Below are positions 7,316 through 16,003 of a DNA stretch of 16,166 nucleotides, in pieces. The notes below the pieces were generated by a model. That model saw nothing but the letters and a program-made list of their open reading frames with translations. It was not told the origin of the DNA and searched no databases. The translations under genes and the position numbers were made by a program. Origin of the DNA: Leucogyrophana mollusca (lineage: Eukaryota; Basidiomycota; Agaricomycetes; Boletales). Every line of letters begins with the position of its first letter. Positions within the stretch are counted from its first letter, which is position 1. Location: positions 1 through 16,166 of the forward strand of contig MU266765.1 in assembly GCA_021014945.1 (NCBI GenBank), written 5' to 3'.

Positions 7316-10160
7316 TACCAGTAAACACCACTTTCATCAATAATTGCTTATAATAGACTAACAAACACTAATAAATACCGCTGCCATTAATGATTGCTTA
7401 TAATGGGCTAACCAATGCTAGTGAACTCTATCAATGACTAGTCAAACACTAGTAAATGCTTTGTAGTAACTGCTTTATTAGTAATTATCAGTGAAACACC
7501 AGTAAACACCAGTAAGTCATTAGTAGTGGCCGCTTTTATTGGTAATTACTGGTAAAACACTAATAAACACTAGTAAATGATTTTAATGATTTGTAATGAC
7601 CACTTGTATTAGTAATTACTAGTGAAACATTAGTAAACACTAGTAAATGCTTTGTAGACACCACTTTATTAGTAGTTACTTATAATAGACTAACAAACAC
7701 TTATAAATAAGTTGTAGTGACCGCTTTTGTTAGTGATTACTGGGAAAACATTACTAAGACTAGTATACCATTTGTAGGGACCACATTTATTAGTAATTAC
7801 TAGTAAGACATTAGTAAAGACTAGTATATCATTTGCACTAACCGCTTTTATTAGTATTTGCTTATAATAGAGTAATAAACACTAGTAAATAAGTTGTAGT
7901 CACCACTTTTATTAGTAAATACTAGTAAAACACTTGTAAACACTAGTAAATCATTTGTAGTGACCGCTTGATCAGTAATAACACTAGTAAACATTAGTAT
8001 ATCATTTGTAGTGACCGCTTTTATTAGTAATTGCTAGTAAAACATTAGTAAAACCAGCAAATCACTTGTAGTAACCGCTTTTACTAATAATTGCTTATAA
8101 TAGACTAATAAACACTAGTAAATAGTCTGTAGTGGCCGCTTTTATTAATAATAACTAGTAAAACACTAGTAAACAATAGTAAATCATTTGTAGTCACCAC
8201 TTTTACTAGTAATTGCTTATAATAGACTAACAAACACTAGTAAATAGTTTGTGGTGGCTGCTTTTATTGATAATCACTAATAAACAATAGTAAATCATTT
8301 GTAGTCACCACTTTTACTAGTAATTGCTTATAATAGACTAACAAACACTAGTAAATAGTTTGTAGTGGCCGCTTTTATTAATAATCACTATTAAAACATT
8401 TGTAGTCACCACTTTTACCAGTAATTGCTTATAATAGACTAACAAATACTAGTAAATAGTTTGTAGTGACCGCTTTTACTAGTGATTGCCTATAATGACC
8501 TAACAAACACTAGTAAACAAGTTGTAGTGGCCACTTTTACTAGTAATTGACTAGTAAAGACTAGTTTATCATTTGTGATGGCCGCTTTTATTAATAATTA
8601 CCAGTGAAACACTAGTACTCAATAGTAATCACTTGTAGTGCCCACTGTTATTAGTAGTTCTTTATAATAGATTAGTGACCGCTTTTAGCAGTATTTGCTT
8701 ATAATGAACTAATAAACATCAGTCAACAATAAGTGGTGACTGCTTTCCTCAGTAATTACTAGTAAAACAATATGAAACACCAGTGAATAGTTTGTAGTGA
8801 CTGTTGTTATTGGTAACTAGTAATACAAGTGGCCCAAAGTACCAGTGAGTGACCGTATTCCATTGGTAGTGACTTATAATCAACTCATGATGATCAGCAG
8901 ATGGTCTGTTGTGACAATTGTTTGTATAAACAGCTACTGATACAAGCGGCCACTAAAATTGATGTACTGGTGGGTGTTAGACTGTTATAAGCAACTACTA
9001 ATAAAAGTGATCACTATAAGCCATTTAGCAGTGTTCACCAGTGTTTGTACCAGGAATTGCTAATACAACTAGTGTTTGTCAGTGCATTATAAGCAACACC
9101 TGGTAAAAGCGGTTACTACAAACTCTTTATCAGTGTTTGTTGGTCCATTATAAGCAACCACTAATCACAGCGGTCACTACAAACCATTTACTAGTGTTTG
9201 TTAGTCTATTATAAGCAATTACTAATAACAGTGGTCACTAATAAAAGCGGCCATTACAAATGATACACTAGTCTTACAAATGATTTACTATTGTTTACTA
9301 GTGATTATCAATAAAAGCGGCCACTACAAACTATTTACTAGTGTTTGTTAGTCTATTATAAGCAATTACTAGTAAAAGTGGTGACTACAAATGATTTACT
9401 ATTGTTGACTAGTGTTATTACTGATCAAGCGGTCACTACAAATGATTTACTAGTGTTTACAAGTGTTTTACTAGTAATTACTAATAAAAGTGGTGACTAC
9501 AACTTATTTACTAGTGTTTATTACTCTATTATAAGCATGTACTAATAAAAGCGGTTAGTGCACATGATATACCAGTCTTTACTAATGTCTTACTAGTAAT
9601 TACTAATAAATGTGGTCACTACAAATGGTATACTAGTCTTAGTAATGTTTTCCCAGTAATTACTAATAAAAGTGGTCACTACAACTTATTTCCAATGTTT
9701 TGTTAGTCTATTATAAGTAACTACTAATAAAAGTGGTGGCTACAAAGCATTTACTAGTGTTTACTAATGCTTCACTGGTAATTACTAATACAAGTGGTCA
9801 CTACAAATCATTAAAATCATTCACTAGTGTTTATCAGTGTTATACTAGTAATTACTAATAAAAGTGGTCACTACTAATGACTTACTAGAATTTACTAATG
9901 TTTTACAAGTCATTGCTAATAAATACTAATAGAAGTGCTCACTGCAAACGACTTACTAGTGTTCACTAGCATTGGTTAGCCCATTATAAGCAATCATTAA
10001 TGGCAGCGGTATTTATTAGTGTTTGTTAGTGTTTGTTAGTCTATTATAAGCAATAATTGATGAAAGTGGTGTTTACTAGTATTTGTTAGTTCATTATACT
10101 GATTACTAATCTATGGAGTCACTACACACCATTTACTAGTCTCAACTAGCCTTTCACTAG
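7316..10160. repeat. Giant imperfect palindrome (foldback) made of about 61-bp subrepeats
   Basis: The left arm (about 7316-8886) is a tandem series of units such as tttgtagtgaccgctttta with aaacactagtaaat; unit starts near 7651, 7711, 7772, 7831, 7893 and 7954 give a period of 59-62 bp. The right arm (about 8979-10081, repeat-like to 10160) is the reverse complement. It is a real palindrome, not just opposite-facing satellites: odd variants pair up, for example cgcttgatcagtaataacactagt near 7962 with its complement near 9415, gagtaataaac at 7870 with its complement near 9521, and taatgggctaacc at 7401 with its complement near 9974. The left arm holds about 400 bp more, apparently extra units near 8190-8420. 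The sequence is AT-rich, ACTAGT-rich and has no credible gene; ORFs inside are repeat artefacts. Confidence 0.85.
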
Positions 10161-10514
10161 CACTTTCGGATATATGCTATTGTTGCTATTTATTTGTGAT
10201 TATTTACTGCAATTTTCATTTATTTAATAATTTTTTTTAGCTCCTGAAGTACCCCATGTTGTCCCACAAAAATGGGCCAATTGATGGACCCACAAAGCAG
10301 TGGGACAATGGGCCAATACTGGCTGGTCCTTTTGGGGCCCTGTGGGACCCTATTCACTTTTTGGCCCACTCTATAGGCCAAAACCTGTGGTCCAACCCCA
10401 GGGTAGAGACCCTTTAAGGCTCTTCTCTTACCACAATAAGTAGAGCCTTATAGGGTCCCCCAGAGGGTGTCCTGAAGTGACCACCATTCAAGAGCGCCTT
10501 CTCCTTTGTGCTGA
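10161..10514. other. Non-repetitive spacer with short inverted repeats, no gene recognised
   Basis: The start is T-rich (including tttttttt near 10230). Then come short inverted and direct words built on gtcccac/gtgggac and tgggccaat: ttgtcccac at 10259-10267 against gtgggacaa at 10300-10308. A longer hairpin follows at 10408-10457. No protein family was recognised in any frame. Confidence 0.4.
10408..10457. repeat. 16-bp-stem hairpin
   Basis: gaccctttaaggctct (10408-10423) is the reverse complement of agagccttatagggtc (10442-10457) except at one position; the loop is 18 nt. It could be a remnant of a small inverted-repeat element or a structured RNA; there is no context to choose. Confidence 0.5.
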
Positions 10515-10848
10515 GGGCAAATAGCCCTACGAAGTCAACCCGAATTAGATAAGAACATTCACAAACAATTCCATCGTCCTCCAACAAGAGGAGGGCAAAA
10601 GCAGAATGCCGAACACCAAGGTCAAGGCTTTGCCATAGCTAACCCAGTGTCTGGAGTCCTCCCAAGAACAGCCAAGCACTTTGGGAGCAGGATTTCGAGA
10701 GTTTGTTCAGTTGGGCACAAAACACTATACTTTAGGCACTAAAACAAAGAGGGCGATGAGGGCTTCCAGATGGTGCCCATATATCCAGGACTTTGTGTTG
10801 TGTTCATGAAACTGTGGGCGAAAGTGGAGCACCATGGAGGCAATAGTG
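10515..10848 (+). pseudogene. Possible decayed exon, product not recognised
   Basis: One frame is open from 10515 to a TAA at 10740-10742 and then onward to 10848, where agtg is followed by the good donor GTAAGT; a candidate intron runs 10849-10906. The translation is non-repetitive and protein-like: PELDKNIHKQFHRPPTRGGQ in the first part and LCVVFMKLWAKVEHHGGNS after the stop. The TAA could be a mutated CAA. I do not recognise a family. After the candidate intron the frame stays open only to a TAA near 11000, and the other strand is also open at 10909-11112, so this remains weak. Confidence 0.3.
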
Positions 10849-11067
10849 GTAAGTAACACATGACTAGTGCGACCGTGACACAATGTGCTCACTTCTGTTT
10901 ACCAAGATCTATCTCTCCCTTGTCGCACACCCGTCGTGCCATCCCTGCGCCGCCCGCTCTGTCAAGCATCTGCTAGCATTGATCATGAAGTCTGCCAATA
11001 ACCCCCAAATTTGCCCCACCATTCTAAAGGGCTCACCTTCTGAGCCATGAACTTGCCCAGCCACTGA

Positions 11068-12060
11068 TTGTTCAAGTTGCTCGTCAGCATGGTTCTCATG
11101 ATGAGGGAGCAATGGAGTTCACAGACCACTGAGGTGGATTACTGCAGGTCACAGTCTGCCACTGACACAGCTACCCCCTTGTTTTCAGGCTTATTGAGTG
11201 GTCTCAGCACTTCTCCTGGTGCTGGTTGCACAGACGAGGTGAGTCGAAGTCATTTTGATCTGATAGTTTGCGAGTTCTGAAAGATAGCTCCTGGGTTTTA
11301 ACTAGACCTCTTGTGCAGACCAGACACCCAGAAATGCTTCCAGCTACCCACCGGAAACTTTCTCGTCGTACCGATCTGAGCATTCACAGGTTGCCCCCAA
11401 TGTACACAGCTACTCTGTCAGGTAATCCAGCAAGTCTCCACAGGTGTGCTGTATTACGGAGATTAGACTGAGCTGTTGTCGGATCCAAGGTCCCGAACCT
11501 TGTGGATTTTGTGGTCACTCTTGTATCTCTTCATGTAACGAGGTTTTCTTAACCAGTGGAAGTAGCCCTCAAGCTTAAACTGACCATACTTATGCTTCGA
11601 AATTCCACCACACGCCGAGTTGAAAGTCGACATCTACATCTCCTTGCATGAATCTTCCAATCTGCTGTCAAATGCCTGGTTGCAGCACCCTAGTCAATGG
11701 ACACCATACTGCAATTTGGAAGTATAACATCTCCAGAATATCCCACCAAAGTTTACTCCCTCAGTATCTCTCACCTTGAGAATATCCCACCGAAAAGGAG
11801 AATATTCCACCAAAGGTTACTCCCTCAGTATCTCTCACCTCAGAACCAACATCGGCCAGTGTCACCCATGCGAAAGGTTGCGTGCCGATTCGCGGGCTGT
11901 GCCCAAACTGCCGTCAAAGAGGAACAAGAAGTAAGTTATCATAGTATTAATTCTTTCACCATATGAATTTACTTCATTGAAAGTTTATCACTCGTATATT
12001 TGACTCCTACACGTACATACAATGTAATGATGAGTGCAGTAATGTCCCCTCATACTAGTA
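11068..12060 (+). other. Stretch with scattered short coding traces, mostly unexplained
   Basis: Several overlapping 60-90-codon ORFs exist and none is recognised. The most protein-like piece is 11584-11724 on the + strand, reading PPHAELKVDIYISLHESS and NAWLQHPSQWTPYC; upstream in the same frame, TAA, TAG and TGA each need only a C-to-T change to be sense codons. Splice-like signals occur: a pyrimidine tract ending ttttcag near 11188, gaggtgagt near 11238 and gaagtaagt near 11930. A Cys-rich frame (EPCGFCGHSC) lies near 11500. This could be a decayed, intron-bearing transposon or host gene. Confidence 0.25.
11735..11840. repeat. Direct repeat of 42 bp
   Basis: 11735-11776 and 11799-11840 are the same 42 bp with two differences (core: tactccctcagtatctctc); a partial third copy of agaatatcccaccgaaa lies between them. 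The offset is 64 bp. Probably a local tandem duplication. Confidence 0.7.
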
Positions 12061-12205
12061 TCTTGAGTTTCTCCTCGCGCTGTTGGGTCTGTCGTGTCTA
12101 CCTTATCGGCCCATGACTTCAAATACTCCTTTTGTGGTTAGTCGTTACGTCTAGTACTCTTTGGGAAGGCTCTGCCCCCAGTCCTCAGGGTCCTTGTTTT
12201 TCAGA

Positions 12206-12556
12206 CCTTCGTGTCGAAAATTTTGATTCTGCCCTCCTCTTGTCCTCCAATGCCTCTTTGCTGTCACTGTCCCTGTCTGGTATATCCACCCCAAAAGCAG
12301 CCTCACCATAGATATGGTGATCAACGCCCATGTCTCCATGTCCAAACCGATCAGAATCGTTGTGGCCGATTACTCCCACCACAATATCAAGGATCCCTTC
12401 CTCAATCTCCACACTGGGCATGGAGGCGCCGCCTGGCACTACGCATCTCGTCTTCTTGGTAACCTAGAGGTGACGATGACAGAGCTTGCCCCTATGGACA
12501 ACACCCCCACAGGTGGTCATATCTCCCATCCATGGGACGTATGTGCTGGACCCTCA
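12206..12556 (+). CDS. Open frame of unknown product before LTR scrap
   Basis: One frame runs from just after a TGA at about 12206 and includes IDMVINAHVSMSKPIRIVVA and LNLHTGHGGAAWHYASRLLG, giving way to LTR-derived sequence at 12557. A pyrimidine-rich tttttcag near 12200 could be a splice acceptor. The opposite strand is open too (12185-12439, acidic), and a third + frame gives a Ser-rich reading that leads into the integrase frame, so which strand or frame was real is unclear. No family recognised; the first ATG is at 12314. Confidence 0.3.
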
Positions 12557-12637
12557 TGTCATGTCCCGTGCGGCCACGCGCCCTCATATATCACTCTGGT
12601 TCCTTTCCGCACGCTTCCGCACTCCTCCAATCCTTCT
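12557..12637. repeat. 80-bp LTR scrap fused to integrase
   Basis: It starts TGTCATGTCCCGTGCGG and matches the first about 80 bp of the repeats at 7128 and 13770 (shared: ccgcactcctccaatcctt with 7128). It ends abruptly at the integrase coding sequence (SSSGFTAILVIID). If the LTR reads left to right, this is the start of a 5' LTR joined to integrase by a large internal deletion that removed gag, protease, RT and RNase H. Confidence 0.6.
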
Positions 12638-13766
12638 GTCTCCATCGTCCTCCGGATTCACCGCCATACTTGTAATCATCGACCAACTGTCTAAGCAAGC
12701 CATATTCATCCCCACCCATGACACCGTATCCTCCGCCGACCTCGCTCAACTCTTCCTCATCAATATCTTCTCCAAGCACGGTGTTCCGGCACACGTAACC
12801 TTGGACCGAGGTTCGGAGTTTATCTCTCACTTCTTCCGGTCTCTGGGTGGGGCCCTTGATATGCGCCTCCATTTTACCTCCGGTTATCACCCGGAAGGTG
12901 ACGGACAGACTGAGTGCGCTCACCAGACCTTAGAACAGTATCTCTGAATCTATTGCAACTACCAACAAGATAACTGGTCTGACCTCCTGCCCCTAGCGGA
13001 ATTCGCTTACAACAATGCTCCGAGCACTACTACTGAAGTATCTCCTTTCTTTGTGAATAAAGGCTATCACCCTAACTTCGCAGTGTATCCGGAATGCGAC
13101 CTTACCTCCACCTGTGCCCGCAACTTTGTAGTCGACTTAGATGACCTCCACAAATTCCTCCGGACGGAAATGACTGAAGCCCAGAAACACTATCAAGGTC
13201 CTGCAGATGCCCGACAAGCTCTGGCTCCGGAATTCGAAGTAGGAGATTCCGTTTTCATCAAGGCCAAGTATTTCCGCTCCACCCACCTGTCAAAGAAGCT
13301 CTCCGACAAGAACAGCAGACCATTCTCTATCATTGCCCAGGCTGGACCCCTATCCTTCACAGTCTGACTTCCCAACACCATGCGCTCTGTACACCCCTTT
13401 TTCCATGTATCCCAACTCGAGCCCACTACTCTGAGCACCATTCCAAACCGCATCCAACCACCTCCGCCTCCTATTGAAGTCAACGGCAAAGAGTACGAAA
13501 TTTCCGAAATCCTGGACTCCAAAGCCGACCGGAGATGGAAACCTTGCGGACTATTATACTTGGTGCACTGGCTTGGATACGAGGGTACTGACGAGGAAAC
13601 TTCCTGGCTCCTAGCCACGGAATTACACCAAAAACCCGGGCAAACCCAGTCCCTACATCCCTTAATTCCTCTAAGTCCTTTCCAACTCTTTCTGCTCGTT
13701 TTCCGTTCACTCCAGTCATTGCCAGACACCATCTTTGAATTTCGTACACTACACAACAAGGACTAA
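12638..13766 (+). pseudogene. Chromovirus (Ty3/gypsy) integrase core plus chromodomain, two in-frame stops
   Basis: A single frame runs from the LTR junction to TAA at 13764-13766, interrupted by TGA at 12945-12947 (after LEQYL) and 13365-13367 (after LSFTV). Both sit where related elements typically have Arg, and CGA-to-TGA at CpG explains both. The catalytic triad is visible: Asp in AILVIIDQLSK, Asp in VTLDRGSEF and Glu in HPEGDGQTE. YNNAPSTTTEVSPFF and the Pro-rich HVSQLEP linker follow. The chromodomain (about 13494-13626) reads YEISEILDSK ... LYLVHWLGYEGTDEETSWL, with the Tyr and Trp positions expected for histone-tail reading. The N-terminal HHCC finger is missing. Intact, it would insert cDNA into heterochromatin; this copy is a fossil. 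Confidence 0.92.
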
Positions 13767-13769
13767 TTC

Positions 13770-14601
13770 TGTCATATCCCGTGTAACCACTCGTCCGCAT
13801 ATATCATTCCGAGTCCTTTCCGGACGTTCCCGCACCACTCCGACCTCTCCATCTAACAGTTGTTGGACTTAGCGATTTCTAGACCCCTCGTTCCGACTCC
13901 GCTTCTTCCAGTCGTTCCGCTGGTCCCTCGGACCAAACACTGCCTTGTTCGGATCTGTCAGTATGTTGTCACTTATAGTTTACATTTTATTATGCATTGC
14001 CTTTTGATAGTCTCCATATTAACCTTATTATTTATCCTCCGTCTGTCACACTAATCCTATGTACATAGCCCCCTCCGTTTTCCGGACCCACTCCATTCTC
14101 CGAGTCCATTCCCTTTTAACTTTACTTATTGTTTCTTGCACCGGTTTCCAGTTACTGTACCCACACACGCTCCGTAGCACAGCCCGACTCCGTACTATAG
14201 ATACTGCTCCGATGTATCTATGTACTTCAGTTCGAATATCATCTTAATCACCTCCTCTGCATTCCGCCTCTGATCTCCTCTCCAAATCTCCTCTCTAAGT
14301 CTTTCCTTAAGACTTCCTCTGACTCCTTTAATCTCTGTCCCTCTCCTATCCCTTCCGACCTTACTCCGAAATACGGAACTGAACTTGGACAAAGGCGCAG
14401 CACATAAGCTGAAGCCGACGTTCCATTCCGAACTCTGGAACCAGTTCGTTTCCCCTTATCTATATATCTATGCTTGCTCCCTAGTCCGGAGTTCCCCGGA
14501 AAGCACTGGAGGAACCGGATTTAACAAATACAACTAATCTACTTCCAGCTGCTTCTGCTAGCGACCAGACCCTCCGCTTCATCGTCCGTCGGGTACTCAC
14601 A
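13770..14601. repeat. LTR (or LTR-like repeat) of the TGTCATATCCC family, longest copy
   Basis: The left edge TGTCATATCCCGTG is shared with 7128 and 12557 and, inverted, with the end at 3017. It lies 3 bp after the chromodomain stop, where a 3' LTR would be. The right edge is not certain: TACTCACA at 14594-14601 would give TGT...ACA ends and 832 bp, and ttaaca at 14521-14526 is an alternative. Sequence is pyrimidine-rich on this strand (tctcctctccaaatctcctctc). No clear 5-bp target duplication was found between the 12557 and 14601 edges. Confidence 0.6.
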
Positions 14602-15334
14602 CTGAGACCCGGTCTTGCGCCAGTGTTCCCAGGGTGAAGGCCATCCAGTCAAAAAGCCGCATGCTCCTCCGGAAGTCCATCCGGAAGTCCCTCACCTCGT
14701 CCGTCAACCCCATCATACTCTGGGACAACACGCCCAGCGCGTCCCTGTTGTCCCGGTGCTCCCCATCTGAGTCCCACGCACTCTCCCCCTCCGCAATCGC
14801 CGCCGCAATCTTGCTCTTGTTCTGCTTCTCCCCTCTGCGTGGCGAGGGCACCGTTCCGGCCCGCTCCCGTTTCCGCTCCGCGTCTGGAAGCAACAAGCAC
14901 TTTGCCTTAGACTTGCGGCAAGGCTCGCAGGCCATCAGTTTTCCGCCCTTGAAGATGGCCTTGCAGTCACGGTGCTTGGCTGTGCACTCCCGGCACTTCA
15001 CCGCCAGCCTCACTGACTCCTCTGTTTCCGCCCCACCTTCCATCCCCTCCGGTGCCTTGCCCGTACTCTCCATTGCCTTTCCCTTGTCCTTCCCAGACAA
15101 CCTCGTGCTCCTTGCAACGTTACCCCCAGCGCTTGCCGCCCCCACTTGCTTCCTCTTCTCCGCTTTGGCCGCCTCCTGCTTCCTGCGCTTGTCCTCCTCC
15201 TCCTTGCATCTCCGCTCTGCCTCCTCCGCCTTGCGACTCAAGTCCCAAACTGGGAGCTGCGGGGATGTGTCCTCTTCTTTTATATCTGAGTCCCATCTGG
15301 GTGAGACAGTGGATGATTGCGTAGAAAAAGACAT
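14597..15334 (-). CDS. Zn2Cys6-like, coiled-coil protein of unknown function
   Basis: This is an intact 245-codon ORF without introns, starting at ATG 15334. Residues 33-63 are a Glu/Lys/Arg-rich helix (SRKAEEAERRCKEEEDKRRK), probably coiled coil and a nuclear signal. Residues 114-146 contain six cysteines spaced C114-x2-C117-x6-C124-x11-C136-x2-C139-x6-C146, which fits the fungal binuclear zinc cluster pattern exactly; ACEPCRKSKAKC is the clearest half. Unlike standard Zn2Cys6 regulators there is no Pro-containing central loop and no large middle homology region, and the cluster is central, not N-terminal. A second helix (residues 205-240) ends at QDRVSV. The stop codon lies in the last bases of the putative LTR end (14597-14599), so the original C-terminus may have been cut by the LTR. 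Probably nuclear; possibly an element-borne or captured DNA-binding protein. Confidence 0.65.
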   Translation of the reverse strand: MSFSTQSSTVSPRWDSDIKEEDTSPQLPVWDLSRKAEEAERRCKEEEDKRRKQEAAKAEKRKQVGAASAGGNVARSTRLSGKDKGKAMESTGKAPEGMEGGAETEESVRLAVKCRECTAKHRDCKAIFKGGKLMACEPCRKSKAKCLLLPDAERKRERAGTVPSPRRGEKQNKSKIAAAIAEGESAWDSDGEHRDNRDALGVLSQSMMGLTDEVRDFRMDFRRSMRLFDWMAFTLGTLAQDRVSV

Positions 15335-15601
15335 AGTTGGTGTGGTGGGGGGCAGGTATGGAACCTGCTAGATGCATGGGCAGACGTTCGCGAACTTCTG
15401 GGGCTGAAGGCACTTTCCAAGTATGAGAATGATTCTGAAGACAAATACCGGCGGCTGAGTGCCATACCCTCGATGATCTGTGGAAGCAAGCGGAAGTTGA
15501 AGGTTCGAGGGCGTTGAAGGTTTGAAGTCTCTCGGTATTTGCCAGATTTGGCACACTGCAAGTCAATTGAATGTCCTTGACTTGGATTAGTCAACGCCCC
15601 A
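15335..15601. other. Intergenic stretch between two divergent ORFs
   Basis: It should contain the promoters of the - strand Zn2Cys6-like ORF and the + strand Plavaka-like gene; no convincing TATA box was seen. A short + frame (15317-15517) includes DVRELLGLKALSKYENDSED, which looks protein-like, but no homology is recognised and there is no support for it as a gene. Confidence 0.35.
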
Positions 15602-16003
15602 TTGAATCACTCCACTGGCAAATTCAGCCAGAACGACCCTTTAAGAGAACTGGCTCGAACTTGCACTCGCACTCGGAAAGGGGCTGTACATTGCCCGTCA
15701 TGCGGCCGTTGCTTCGCGAATGCAACCAATGTTGCCCAACACTTGAATCAACCTATTCCGTTTGCTTCGAAACAAGAGTGGGAGAAAGCCGCATGGTTTA
15801 TGCGCTCGGGACTCAGTATGACAAAGATTGACCTCTACTTTAAGTTACACATGGTAAGTAATTGTTTGCTTTCGTCAGAGGCTCCTTCTGACGTTTGTTA
15901 CATACAGTCAAAGGCCAATCCACTTTCTTTTGCACTTCCAAGGAGCTCTGCAAACATGTGGAAATGCTCCTGTCTGGGCCACGGTGGAGATACAAGCTCA
16001 TAA
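15602..16003 (+). pseudogene. Plavaka/KDZ-like transposon protein, N-terminal part, cut by LTR
   Basis: The frame has no ATG before the conserved part (15602 is TTG; an in-frame TGA lies upstream), so the start is lost or in an upstream exon. It begins with a C2H2-like half finger, CPSCGRCFANATNVAQHLNQ, followed by FASKQEWEKAAWFMRSGLS and KIDLYFKLHM, a block I associate with the N-terminus of basidiomycete Plavaka-type transposon proteins. GTAAGT at 15854 and an acceptor at 15907 define a 54-nt intron. After it, the conserved-looking reading (TSKELCKHVEMLLSGPRWR) lies one base out of phase, so a single-base indel is likely. The coding sequence reaches the LTR at 16004, where the remaining many hundred residues are missing. 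Family call rests on motif memory only. Confidence 0.6.

Noticed and set aside
9345..9545. ORF of 66 codons inside the palindromic array
   Set aside because: The translation is just the repeat unit read in frame; period near 61 bp and AT-rich words explain it.
7440..10100. Regular repeats resembling a CRISPR array
   Set aside because: Units are contiguous, imperfect, about 61 bp, with no conserved repeat plus unique spacer structure, and the context is eukaryotic.
13193..13800. - strand ORFs of 188 and 106 codons opposite the chromodomain
   Set aside because: They are antisense to a clearly recognised integrase-chromodomain frame.
14634..15371. + strand 245-codon ORF opposite the Zn2Cys6-like gene
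   Set aside because: Ser/Leu-rich antisense shadow; the - strand frame has the ordered cysteine pattern and charged helices.
15340..15385. tRNA-like T-arm on the - strand (gcaggttccatacctgc)
   Set aside because: The loop does not match the T-loop consensus and no matching acceptor or D-arm is found at the right distance.
15120..15594. - strand ORFs upstream of the Zn2Cys6-like gene
   Set aside because: Low-complexity ends and no motif; they overlap the true gene start in other frames.
15571..15831. + strand 86-codon ORF starting at ATG 15571
   Set aside because: It overlaps the Plavaka-like frame out of phase and lacks its motifs, although its ATG is tempting as a start.
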